A DNA stretch of 11,013 nt, from NCBI GenBank assembly GCA_037443765.1, contig JBBINS010000101.1:1-11013 (forward strand), in the 5' to 3' direction. Origin of the DNA: CAIKZZ01 sp037443765 (GTDB lineage: Bacteria; Pseudomonadota; Gammaproteobacteria; Steroidobacterales; Steroidobacteraceae). Positions within the stretch are counted from its first letter, which is position 1. Every line of letters starts with the position of its first letter. Position numbers and translations under genes: made by a program. The notes below the pieces were generated by a model. It was not told the DNA's origin and did no database searches. It saw only the letters and a program-made list of their open reading frames with translations. Positions 1-6,208 of the stretch are shown here, in pieces.

Positions 1-88
1 CCGCGGCGGCGGCCAGCCGTCGCGCGAGCCGGCGCGCCGCCCCGCGGTTGCCCGCCGCGGGGTTGACGATCGCGAGCCACCGGCTCAC
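1..88 (-). CDS. Diacylglycerol-kinase-like lipid kinase, N-terminal fragment (partial)
   Basis: This is the first 29 codons of a gene that leaves the window on the left. It starts with GTG at 88-86 and overlaps the TGA of the upstream phosphatidyltransferase gene in a 4-nt GTGA, the classic sign of translational coupling. The peptide begins (V/M)SRWLAIVNPAAGNRGAARR. The hydrophobic strand followed by NPAAGNRG matches the start of the DAGK catalytic domain (YegS/DgkB/sphingosine-kinase type), where the NPxxG segment belongs to the nucleotide-binding fold. Such enzymes phosphorylate a lipid alcohol with ATP at the inner membrane face. The lipid cannot be told from this fragment. Assignment rests on a short motif plus the context of a CDP-alcohol phosphatidyltransferase partner. 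It could not be detected by length-based ORF calling. Confidence 0.68.
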   Translation of the reverse strand, partial: MSRWLAIVNPAAGNRGAARRLARRLAAAA

Positions 89-675
89 GGCGGCGCCCGG
101 CGCCGCTCGCGGAGCACCCAGTAGAGGCCGCGAACGTCCGTGCGCCAGGCGGGCAGCAGAAGGATGAGCACCAGCTCCTCGAGGTTGGCCCCGACGCTGA
201 CGATCACGGCGACGTACAGCAGCAGCGGCGGCAGTCCCCAGACGAACAGCACGCCGATCATGATGCCGAGCAGGTAGCCGGCCGCCTTCGACGCGTAGGT
301 GTGGAAGCTCGACAGCTTCCCATAGCGGACGACGGCGGCCGCGATCTCGACGATCCAGCCGCCCGCCAGCAGCAGCCCCGCGACCGCGTGGGCCCGGAGG
401 ACGTCGGGGTGCAACGCCCAGACGCCGAAGATCGCGACGAAGAACAGCAGCGCGTCCGCGACCGAGTCGAGCGCCGCCCCGAGGCGCGACGTGAGCCCGA
501 AGCGGCGCGCGATGTAGCCGTCGGCGATGTCGGTCACCAGGGCGGGCACGAGCAGCCACGTGAAGAGCTGCTCGGACCCGGAGGCCGCGAAATAGCCGAG
601 CGCCGGCGCCGCGCCGATCCGGGCGACGCTGAGGGCGTTCGGTACGTGTCTGAAGAGCAGCGCCAGTGCGCTCAT
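85..675 (-). CDS. CDP-alcohol phosphatidyltransferase family membrane protein
   Basis: A 196-aa integral membrane enzyme of the CDP-OH-P-transferase family, which moves a phosphatidyl group from a CDP-linked lipid onto an alcohol. The full family signature D-x2-DG-x2-AR-x8-G-x3-D-x3-D is present as D49, D52-G53, A56-R57, G66, D70 and D74. These aspartates bind the metal and CDP moiety, so the protein should be active. Hydrophobic segments surround it (about residues 38-50, 75-90, 97-115, 131-148 and 150-175), which fits the usual six-helix fold at about 200 aa. ATG at 675 gives a start just before an amphipathic N-terminus; the ribosome site is weak. The gene overlaps the lipid-kinase gene by 4 nt. 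The acceptor (glycerol phosphate, inositol phosphate, serine or another alcohol) is not determinable by eye; PgsA is one possibility but I do not assign it. Confidence 0.9.
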   Translation of the reverse strand: MSALALLFRHVPNALSVARIGAAPALGYFAASGSEQLFTWLLVPALVTDIADGYIARRFGLTSRLGAALDSVADALLFFVAIFGVWALHPDVLRAHAVAGLLLAGGWIVEIAAAVVRYGKLSSFHTYASKAAGYLLGIMIGVLFVWGLPPLLLYVAVIVSVGANLEELVLILLLPAWRTDVRGLYWVLRERRRAPP

Positions 676-835
676 TTCGGCTCGCTCGGGTCGCGCACGC
701 TAACCGTTGATCCTAAGCCAATCCGCGCGGTCCCGGCAGCGTCGCTCCCGGCGCGACGACTGCGGATCTGCCGTAGACTCGCGCTTGGCGCGCCATGGGC
801 GGGCGGCAGCGGCATGCGGTGGGGGGGGACGGCTC
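676..835. other. Divergent intergenic region
   Basis: This 160-nt gap separates the minus-strand phosphatidyltransferase from the plus-strand M24 peptidase and should hold promoters for both. I see no convincing -35/-10 pair on either strand. TAGACT at 774-779 is a weak -10-like hexamer on the plus strand without a matching -35 box. The M24 reading frame stays open back to an ATG at 707, but that stretch has an Arg-rich composition typical of noncoding high-GC DNA. The only standout is a run of eight G at 821-828 next to the M24 start. Confidence 0.4.
821..828 (+). promoter_or_regulatory. Poly-G tract at ribosome-binding position
   Basis: Eight consecutive G bases end 7 nt before the ATG at 836. 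This is exactly where a Shine-Dalgarno sequence would sit, and there is no other purine-rich GGAG-type motif nearby. It supports the choice of the ATG at 836. The run could itself pair with the anti-SD end of 16S rRNA. Homopolymer G runs are also prone to slippage, so its length may vary. Confidence 0.4.
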
Positions 836-2122
836 ATGATTACGCGACGCGAACTGATCACGACGGCCACGCTGGCGGGCGCAGTGGCGCTCGGGCGCGG
901 CAGTCCGTCCCATGCGGGGCCGGCCGCGGTGCCGCCGCCGGCGATCGCGAAGCTCCGGTCGCGGCGCGCCGAGGCCCGGCCGATCGGCCGCGAGGAGCGC
1001 GTCGCGCGCCGCGAGCAGGCGCGCCGGCTGATGGCCGAGCAGGGCCTCGACGCGATCGTGCTCGCCGAGGGCACGTCGCTCGTCTACTTCGCCGGCGTGC
1101 ACTGGTGGGGTAGCGAACGGTTGTTCGCGGCCGTGCTGCCGGCGCGCGGCGAGCCCTTCTACGTCTGCCCGGCGTTCGAGGAGGGCCGGGCGCGCGAGCA
1201 GCTCGCCGCCGGCACCGATCCCGAGCGCGCGGACGTGCGGACCTGGCAGGAGGACGAGAGTCCCTACCAGCGGCTCGCGCAGGGGCTGCGCGACCGCGGC
1301 GTCGCCGCCGGCCGCGTCGGCCTCGAGGAGAACGTCCGCTTCGTGTTCGCCGACGGCATCGCCGCTGCGGCGCCGCAGCTCAAGCTCGTCAGCGCGACGC
1401 CGGTCACCGCCGGCTGCCGCATGATCAAGAGCGACCACGAAGTCGCGCTGATGCGGCTCGCTGCCGAGGTAACGCTTGCGGCGTACGAGGCCACCTATCG
1501 CTCGATCCGCGCCGGCATGACACAAGGCGACGTCAGCGAGCTGTCGCGCGCCGCGCACCGGCAGCTCGGCTTCGAGGGCGCCGCGGACCTCGTCCTGATC
1601 GGCGACGGCTCGGCCTTCCCGCACGGCTCGGTCGCGCCGCAGCCGGTGCGCGAGGGCGCGATCGTGCTGTTCGACGGCGGCTGCGACGTGGAGGGCTACA
1701 AGTCCGACATCTCGCGGACCTTCGTGCTCGGCAAGGCGACGCCGCGGATGCGCGAGGTGTTCGCGACCGTGCTGCGCGCGCAGTCCGCCGCCCTCGCGGC
1801 CGCGCGCCCGGGCGTCGAGTGCGGCGCGGTCGACGCGGCGGCGCGCGCGGTCGTGACCGCGGCGGGGTTCGGCCCGGACTACCGCCACTTCACGCATCGC
1901 GTCGGCCACGGCCTCGGCATGGACGGCCATGAGTGGCCGTACCTCGTGCGCGGCAACGCCACCCGCCTCGCCGCGGGCATGACGACCAGCAACGAGCCGG
2001 GGATCTACATCCGCGGCGAGTTCGGCGTGCGGCTCGAGGATGACATGCACGTAACCGAGTCGGGCGCGGAACTCTTCACGCCGCAGAGCCGCTCGCTCGA
2101 GGAGCCGTTCGCCGTCGCCTGA
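836..2122 (+). CDS. Tat-exported M24-family metallopeptidase (Xaa-Pro peptidase/creatinase-like)
   Basis: A 428-aa protein of the M24 'pita-bread' metallopeptidase family, which cleaves X-Pro bonds or related amide bonds with two metal ions. Residues about 55-205 resemble the creatinase/prolidase N-terminal domain; residues about 215-425 are catalytic. All five expected metal ligands are visible: D280 (LFDGG), D291 (KSDISRTF, 11 residues later as in aminopeptidase P), H358 (HRVGHGLG), E387 (NEPGIYI) and E401 (VRLEDDMHV). The N-terminus MITRRELITTATLAGAVAL is a twin-arginine signal with a likely cleavage site after S25-H26-A27, so the enzyme is probably folded with metal in the cytoplasm and exported to the periplasm. 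I chose ATG 836 over the upstream in-frame ATG at 707 because it puts the Tat signal at the terminus and follows a G-rich ribosome site. Specificity (prolidase, creatinase or other) is unresolved. It appears monocistronic. Confidence 0.9.
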   Translation: MITRRELITTATLAGAVALGRGSPSHAGPAAVPPPAIAKLRSRRAEARPIGREERVARREQARRLMAEQGLDAIVLAEGTSLVYFAGVHWWGSERLFAAVLPARGEPFYVCPAFEEGRAREQLAAGTDPERADVRTWQEDESPYQRLAQGLRDRGVAAGRVGLEENVRFVFADGIAAAAPQLKLVSATPVTAGCRMIKSDHEVALMRLAAEVTLAAYEATYRSIRAGMTQGDVSELSRAAHRQLGFEGAADLVLIGDGSAFPHGSVAPQPVREGAIVLFDGGCDVEGYKSDISRTFVLGKATPRMREVFATVLRAQSAALAAARPGVECGAVDAAARAVVTAAGFGPDYRHFTHRVGHGLGMDGHEWPYLVRGNATRLAAGMTTSNEPGIYIRGEFGVRLEDDMHVTESGAELFTPQSRSLEEPFAVA

Positions 2123-2137
2123 CGCCGACGGCGTCAG
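2119..2137. terminator. Inverted repeat shared by two convergent stop codons
   Basis: CTGACGCCGACGGCGTCAG is a perfect dyad: an 8-bp stem (2119-2126 with 2130-2137) around a 3-nt GAC loop. The left arm carries the TGA of the M24 gene and the right arm the TCA (stop) of the opposing PPK2 gene, so the structure spans the whole 11-nt gap. It lacks a T-run on either side, so it is not a textbook intrinsic terminator, but it could act as a compact bidirectional stop or 3'-end stabiliser. Confidence 0.4.
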
Positions 2138-3042
2138 CCCTTGCCGAGCAGCCGCCGCCGCGCGGCCGCGAGCTCGCGCTCGTCGGCCTTGGTGACCTTC
2201 GGGTAGCGCAGGCCGAGGGCGCCGATCGTGCCGCTCAGGATCGCGGCCACGAGCGCGCGCGCCACGTATTTGTGGTCCGCCGGGATCACGTACCACGGCG
2301 CCCACGGCGTGCTGGTCTCGCTCAGCATGTCCTCGTAGGCCGCCATGTACGCGTTCCAGTAGCGGCGCTCCTCGAGGTCGGCGGCCGAGAACTTCCAGTG
2401 CTTGTCGCGGTCGTCGATGCGCTCCAGCAGGCGTCGTTTCTGCTCGGCCTTCGAGATGTTGAGGAAGAACTTGACGATCACGGTGCCGTTGCGCGCGAGG
2501 TGCCGCTCGAAGCCGTTGATGTCGTCGTAGCGCTCTTCCCACAGCGCCCGCCCGGTCGCGCCCGCCGGCAGGCGCTGCGCCGCCAGGATCTCCGGGTGCA
2601 CCTTCACGACCAGCACCTCCTCGTAGTACGAGCGGTTGAAGAGGCCGATCCGGCCGCGCTCGGGCACCTTGGTCCAGTAGCGCCACAGGAAGTTGTGGTC
2701 GAGCTCGACCTGCGAGGGCCGCTTGAAGGCGTGCACCTCGCAGCCCTGTGGGTTGACGCCCGACATCACGTGCTTGATGGTGCCGTCCTTGCCGGCGGCG
2801 TCCATCGCCTGCAGCACGACCAGCACCGAGTGCGCGTCGCTGGCCCACAGCAGCTCCTGCGCCTTCGCGAGCTCCGCGCGGTTGGCCGCGAGGAATTCCG
2901 CGGCGCGCTCCCTGACCGTGCCGGGGCCGACGGCCTCGAAGTCGGCGCCACCGGTGTCGGCGGGATCGCAGTCCCGGAGCCGCACGCGGCGACCCGGCTC
3001 GACCTGGTAACGCTTGATGAGTCGACGATGGTGCTTGGACAT
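2134..3042 (-). CDS. PPK2-family polyphosphate kinase
   Basis: A 302-aa polyphosphate kinase 2 family enzyme, which transfers phosphate between inorganic polyphosphate and nucleotides (typically making NDP/NTP from polyphosphate). It has a P-loop at 79-87 (AMDAAGKDG, with K85), followed by TIKHVMSGVNPQGCEV at 88-103. The Walker-B/DRS-equivalent region is LFNRSYYEEVLVVKVH (134-149), and the lid region runs from KHWKFSAADLEER to the TPWAPWYVIPADHKYVAR segment near 245-262. The MSGVNPQG and FNRSYYEEVL features resemble the PPK2 class III / polyP:AMP-ADP phosphotransferase branch; that class call is inference. ATG 3042 is preceded at 8 nt by GAGGAGG (3051-3057), the best ribosome site in the window, which fixes the start. 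The reading frame stays open much further upstream, but that part is antisense to trmB and has no homology I recognise. Likely cytosolic and monocistronic. Confidence 0.93.
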   Translation of the reverse strand: MSKHHRRLIKRYQVEPGRRVRLRDCDPADTGGADFEAVGPGTVRERAAEFLAANRAELAKAQELLWASDAHSVLVVLQAMDAAGKDGTIKHVMSGVNPQGCEVHAFKRPSQVELDHNFLWRYWTKVPERGRIGLFNRSYYEEVLVVKVHPEILAAQRLPAGATGRALWEERYDDINGFERHLARNGTVIVKFFLNISKAEQKRRLLERIDDRDKHWKFSAADLEERRYWNAYMAAYEDMLSETSTPWAPWYVIPADHKYVARALVAAILSGTIGALGLRYPKVTKADERELAAARRRLLGKG

Positions 3043-3189
3043 GCCGCAGTCCTCCTCGGGTGCCGGCGGTGCCGGCGGCGTGCGCGGTCCGCGTGGCAAA
3101 TCAATAGCGCGGATTGTGCCCCGGCGAAAGCGCTGGCGACTCCGGGCCCGCCGCGCGACACTGGCGCCCCGCCCTGCCGCCTCCGACCG
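3043..3189. other. Divergent ppk2/trmB intergenic region
   Basis: A 147-nt spacer with transcription leaving in both directions. It contains the strong minus-strand ribosome site GAGGAGG (3051-3057), a 9-bp tandem duplication GTGCCGGCG at 3060-3068 and 3069-3077 in the ppk2 leader, and a short AT-richer island around 3096-3118. The island is the likeliest promoter location but I could not find a -35/-10 pair at good spacing on either strand. No ribosome site is visible before trmB. Confidence 0.4.
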
Positions 3190-3891
3190 ATGACCGACAC
3201 CCCGACCGCCCCGGATGCGCCGCGCCGCGCGATCCGCTCCTTCGTCAAGCGCGGCGGCCGCATCACCGTCGCGCAGCAGCGCGCGCTCGCGGAGCTCTGG
3301 CCGCGCTATGGCGCGGCGGCCGGCGACGCGCCGCTCGATCTCGACCGACTGTTCGGCCGGCGCGCGCCGTGCACGCTCGAGATCGGCTTCGGCGACGGCG
3401 ACACGCTGGTCGCGCTCGCCGCCACGCACCCCGAGCGAAACTACCTCGGCCTCGAGGTGCACGCGCCGGGGGTCGGCCATTGCCTGCTGCGCGCGGCCGC
3501 GGCGGGGCTCGCGAACCTGAAGCTCGTCCAGCACGACGCCGTCGAGGTGCTCGAGCGCTCGGTCGCGGCGGGCGCGCTCGACGAGGTGCTGATCTACTTC
3601 CCGGATCCGTGGCCGAAGAAGCGGCACCACAAGCGGCGCCTCGTGCAACCGCCGTTCGCGGCGCTGCTCGCCACCCGGCTCGCGGCCGGCGGGCGGCTGC
3701 GGCTCGCGACCGACTGGGCGCCGTACGCCGAGTGGATGCGCGAGGTGCTGGACGCGAGCGCCGCGTTCAAGAACGTCGCCGGCGCCGCCGGCTACGTGCC
3801 GCGGCCGGCCGAGCGGCCGGTCACGAAGTTCGAACGCCGCGGCACGCGCCTCGGCCACGAGGCCCGCGACCTCGAGTACCTGCGGCTCTGA
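3190..3891 (+). CDS. trmB: tRNA (guanine-N7-)-methyltransferase TrmB
   Basis: A 233-aa class I SAM-dependent methyltransferase that makes m7G46 in the variable loop of tRNA. The N-terminal RSFVKRGGRIT (16-26) is characteristic of TrmB. EIGFGDG (64-70) is the SAM-binding loop. YFPDPWPKKRHHKRRL (136-151) is the family signature containing the proposed catalytic aspartate and tRNA-contacting basic residues. T212-KFERRG is the conserved C-terminal motif, and the length is normal. ATG 3190 gives the usual N-terminus; the frame remains open upstream only as a shadow of ppk2. There is no obvious Shine-Dalgarno sequence. The gene ends one base before the stop codon of the convergent marC-like gene. 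Confidence 0.96.
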   Translation: MTDTPTAPDAPRRAIRSFVKRGGRITVAQQRALAELWPRYGAAAGDAPLDLDRLFGRRAPCTLEIGFGDGDTLVALAATHPERNYLGLEVHAPGVGHCLLRAAAAGLANLKLVQHDAVEVLERSVAAGALDEVLIYFPDPWPKKRHHKRRLVQPPFAALLATRLAAGGRLRLATDWAPYAEWMREVLDASAAFKNVAGAAGYVPRPAERPVTKFERRGTRLGHEARDLEYLRL

Positions 3892-3899
3892 CTCAGCCG
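3883..3899. terminator. Small inverted repeat at trmB/marC convergent stops
   Basis: CGGCT (3883-3887) and AGCCG (3895-3899) form a 5-bp stem around a 7-nt loop. The two opposing stop codons, TGA and TCA, lie within it, separated by one base. It is short and has no T-tract, so termination is only a possibility; the tight packing forces any 3'-end signal to overlap the coding ends. Confidence 0.2.
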
Positions 3900-4513
3900 A
3901 GCTGGAACGCGCCCTTCAGGCCGTCGATGACGAACTGCACGGCGAGCGCCGCGAGCACGACGCCGGCGACGCGCGACACGACGTTCGCGCCCGTCACGCC
4001 GAGCACCCGCATCACGAGCGGCGCCGCCAGCATGACCAGCAGCGACACGCCGATGACCAGCGCGATGACCGTGATCAGCCCCGCGTAGAGCAGCGGATCC
4101 GCGCGCGCCGAGCCGAAGGTCAGCAGCACCGTCGCGATCGAACCGGGACCGGCGATCAGCGGGAACGCGAGCGGGAACACCGAGATGTCGGCGCGCCGCC
4201 GGGTCTCGGCCTTCTCCTCCGGCGTCGTCTTCTCCTCGCGCGCGAGCACCATGTCGAGCGCGATCAGGAACAGCATCAGGCCGCCGCCGATGCGGAACGC
4301 GTGGATGCTGATGCCCATCACGCCGATGAACCAGCTGCCGCCGAGCGCGAAGGCGACGCAGATCGCGAACGCGATCGAACTCGACTTCACGGCCATGCGC
4401 CGGCGGTAGCCGGGGCTGCCGCCCTCCGTCATCGTCGCAAAGAGCGGCGCCATCGACGGCGGGTCGACGACGACGAACAGCACCAGGAAGAATCGGACGA
4501 GCTCGTCGAGCAT
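3893..4513 (-). CDS. MarC family integral membrane protein
   Basis: A 206-aa inner-membrane protein of the MarC/UPF0056 family, whose substrate is unknown (the family was once tied to multiple antibiotic resistance, a link later withdrawn). Six hydrophobic segments are visible near residues 6-28, 43-65, 70-90, 112-135, 141-165 and 180-203. FFLVLFVVVDPPSMAPLF (8-25) and FPLAFPLIAGPGSI (113-126) are the two conserved half-repeat signatures. Residues 91-110 form the charged cytoplasmic loop. ATG 4513 gives the standard family N-terminus; the frame extends upstream but with non-membrane, Arg-rich sequence overlapping the Rieske gene. It lies 50 nt downstream of the Rieske gene on the same strand, so it may be the last gene of the xth-ampG-Rieske run or have its own promoter. 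Confidence 0.92.
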   Translation of the reverse strand: MLDELVRFFLVLFVVVDPPSMAPLFATMTEGGSPGYRRRMAVKSSSIAFAICVAFALGGSWFIGVMGISIHAFRIGGGLMLFLIALDMVLAREEKTTPEEKAETRRRADISVFPLAFPLIAGPGSIATVLLTFGSARADPLLYAGLITVIALVIGVSLLVMLAAPLVMRVLGVTGANVVSRVAGVVLAALAVQFVIDGLKGAFQLG

Positions 4514-4548
4514 GGCTGCACCGCACCCTCGGCGCGAGCATAGCAGCC
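4514..4548 (-). promoter_or_regulatory. Possible hairpin abutting the marC-like start codon
   Basis: GGCTGC at 4514-4519 pairs with GCAGCC at 4543-4548. In the minus-strand transcript this gives a 6-bp stem ending directly at the ATG (4513). The 23-nt loop holds GAGGG, the only Shine-Dalgarno-like sequence, 12 nt from the start. If real it could present or limit the ribosome site. Such short GC-rich pairings are expected by chance in this composition. Confidence 0.2.
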
Positions 4549-4563
4549 GGGTGCCGGTGCCGT

Positions 4564-4956
4564 TCAGTCGGCGAAGGCCTCGCAGCGGACGCCCGCGGCG
4601 AGCAGCACGTAGCCGCCGGTGACCTCGACCGGCACGCGCCGCAGGTGGCGACCGGTGCACGGACCCGCGACGCACAGGCCGGTCGTGATCTCGAACAGCG
4701 CGCCGTGCGAGCGGCACAGCACGAGGCTCCGGTCGAGCGTCAGGAAGTCGTGCGGCTGCAGGTTGAGCGGGTGGCCGGCGTGCGGGCAGCGGTTGACGTA
4801 GGCGTGCACCTCGGCGCCGCGGCGCACGACGAGGCCCTTGAGCGGCCAGTCGCCGCGGCCGATCGTGAACGCCCTCGAGCCGGGATCGTCGAGTTCCGCG
4901 AGCGCGCAGACGACGCGCTCGACGTCGACCTCGCGGGCGCCGTCAGTGGGGCACAT
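4564..4956 (-). CDS. Small Rieske [2Fe-2S] protein
   Basis: A 130-aa soluble protein consisting of one Rieske domain, expected to carry a 2Fe-2S cluster held by two Cys and two His. The ligands are C57-P-H59 and C81-R-S-H84. The spacing between the two pairs (21 residues between H59 and C81) is longer than in classic Rieske ferredoxins, about 15-17. The sequence after it, HGALFEITTGLCVAGPC with C95 and C100, matches a stand-alone proteobacterial Rieske subfamily that I recall having this layout. No signal peptide or oxygenase domain is present, so an electron-transfer or redox-sensing role is inferred, partner unknown. ATG 4956 lies inside the end of the AmpG-like gene (14-nt overlap), suggesting coupled translation; no GTG or ATG alternative is seen close downstream. 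Confidence 0.88.
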   Translation of the reverse strand: MCPTDGAREVDVERVVCALAELDDPGSRAFTIGRGDWPLKGLVVRRGAEVHAYVNRCPHAGHPLNLQPHDFLTLDRSLVLCRSHGALFEITTGLCVAGPCTGRHLRRVPVEVTGGYVLLAAGVRCEAFAD

Positions 4957-6208
4957 CGAGCTTGCGGATCCGCTCGCGCAGCAGCCACACGGTCACGAGT
5001 CCCGGGATGCCGAGCGCGAAGCTGACCACGTAGTAGGTCGGCCAGCCGCCGTGGTCGGCGACCCAGCCGGCCGGCCAGCCGAGCCCGTAGCGGGGCAGCT
5101 GCGACAGCGTCGACAGGAGCGCGTACTGGGTCGCGCTGAAGCGCAGGTCGCACAGCGCCATCATCAGCGCGACGACCGCGACGTTGCCCATCGCGTGCGT
5201 CAGGTGCTCGATGACCACTGCCGCGTACATCACCGGGTAGTTCTTGCCGGAGAGCGCGAGCGCGAAGTAGGCGAGGTTCGAGACTGCCTGCATCACGCCG
5301 AACAGCAGCATCGCCCGCAGCAGCCCGAGCCGCACCATCCACACGCCACCGAGGATCGAGCCGCCGACCGCGGCCCCGACCCAGATGATCTTGATGACGA
5401 CGCCGATCTCGGTCTTCGAGAAGCCGACGTCCATCATGAACGGCGTGAACAGCTTCAGCGAGAACGCGTCGCCGAGCTTGAAGATCATGACGAGCGCGAG
5501 CAGTGAACGGGCGCCGGGCGTGCCGAGCAGCGCCCGCAGGGGACCGAGCACGGACTCGCGCAGCGAGGCGGGCGGCGGGGAGCGGTAGTCCGGCTCCGGT
5601 GCGACGGCGGTCGCGAGCGCGAACAACGCCATCAGCGCCGCGACCGCGAGCAGCGCCGGTCGCCAGCCGAAGTGGTCCGCGAGCACGAGGGCGACGGCAG
5701 GCGCCACGTAGGCCGCTGTTCGATAGCCGACCGTGCTCGCCGTCACCGCCGGGCCGCGCTCCGCCGGCGTCACGACGTCGGCCCGGTAGGCGTCGATGAC
5801 GATGTCCTGCGTCGCCGACAGGAACACGATGCCGAGCGCGCACGCGGTGATGCCGACCAGCGACAGGGACGGGTCCTGGAACGCCATCAGCGCCATGGTC
5901 GCCGCGAGCGCGCCCTGCGCGACCAGGATCCAGCCACGGCGACGGCCCAGCAGCGGCAGCGGGTAGCGGTCGAGCAGCGGCGCCCACAGGAACTTGAGCA
6001 GGTACGGAATCGCCACGTACGAGACGATCCCGATCTGCGTGTTGGAGACGTGCACGTCCTTGAGCCACGCCTGCAGCGCGCTCTCGGTGACCTGGTTCGG
6101 GAACCCCGAGGCCGCGCCGAGCGCTATCAGCAGCAGCAGCTTCGGATTCGCGAGCACCGCGCGCAGCGACGGTTTCCCCGCCGCGGGCTCGGCGGCCTCA
6201 GAGGCCAT
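4943..6208 (-). CDS. AmpG-family MFS transporter (muropeptide permease-like)
   Basis: A 421-aa, roughly 12-helix inner-membrane transporter of the AmpG branch of the major facilitator superfamily. Members import GlcNAc-anhydroMurNAc peptides released during cell-wall turnover. AmpG hallmarks are visible in order: SGFPNQVTESALQAWL (34-49), LKFLWAPLLDRY (71-82), LGRRRGW (87-93), FLSATQDIVIDAYRAD (129-144), KLGDAF (244-249) and FSATQYALLSTL (357-368). It lacks the C-terminal extension of the longer enterobacterial AmpG. ATG 6208 overlaps the end of the upstream nuclease gene by 11 nt, and its own 3' end overlaps the Rieske gene by 14 nt, so the three are probably one transcript. Substrate is inferred from family membership; paralogues with other substrates exist, so I leave the symbol blank. 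Confidence 0.88.
   Translation of the reverse strand: MASEAAEPAAGKPSLRAVLANPKLLLLIALGAASGFPNQVTESALQAWLKDVHVSNTQIGIVSYVAIPYLLKFLWAPLLDRYPLPLLGRRRGWILVAQGALAATMALMAFQDPSLSLVGITACALGIVFLSATQDIVIDAYRADVVTPAERGPAVTASTVGYRTAAYVAPAVALVLADHFGWRPALLAVAALMALFALATAVAPEPDYRSPPPASLRESVLGPLRALLGTPGARSLLALVMIFKLGDAFSLKLFTPFMMDVGFSKTEIGVVIKIIWVGAAVGGSILGGVWMVRLGLLRAMLLFGVMQAVSNLAYFALALSGKNYPVMYAAVVIEHLTHAMGNVAVVALMMALCDLRFSATQYALLSTLSQLPRYGLGWPAGWVADHGGWPTYYVVSFALGIPGLVTVWLLRERIRKLDVPH

Noticed and set aside
301..1113. A 270-codon plus-strand open frame over the phosphatidyltransferase and intergenic region
   Set aside because: Composition is low-complexity Arg/Glu-rich, and it crosses two real genes in the wrong frame.
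713..2848. A 711-codon minus-strand open frame opposite the M24 gene and part of ppk2
   Set aside because: Its Arg/Ala/Gly-rich sequence has no recognisable domain. It is the usual antisense open frame of very GC-rich coding DNA, opposite a gene with complete catalytic motifs.
3060..3077. Two tandem copies of GTGCCGGCG in the ppk2 leader as a possible operator
   Set aside because: Only two GC-only copies are present and no half-site symmetry fits a known regulator; likely a small chance duplication.
3043..3858. An N-terminal extension of about 270 residues on ppk2
   Set aside because: The extension is antisense to trmB, has no PPK2-like sequence, and ATG 3042 has a perfect GAGGAGG ribosome site.
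4514..4717. An N-terminal extension of the MarC-like protein to 4717
   Set aside because: The added residues are Arg-rich, non-membrane and overlap the Rieske gene; homologues start at the MLDELVRFF segment.
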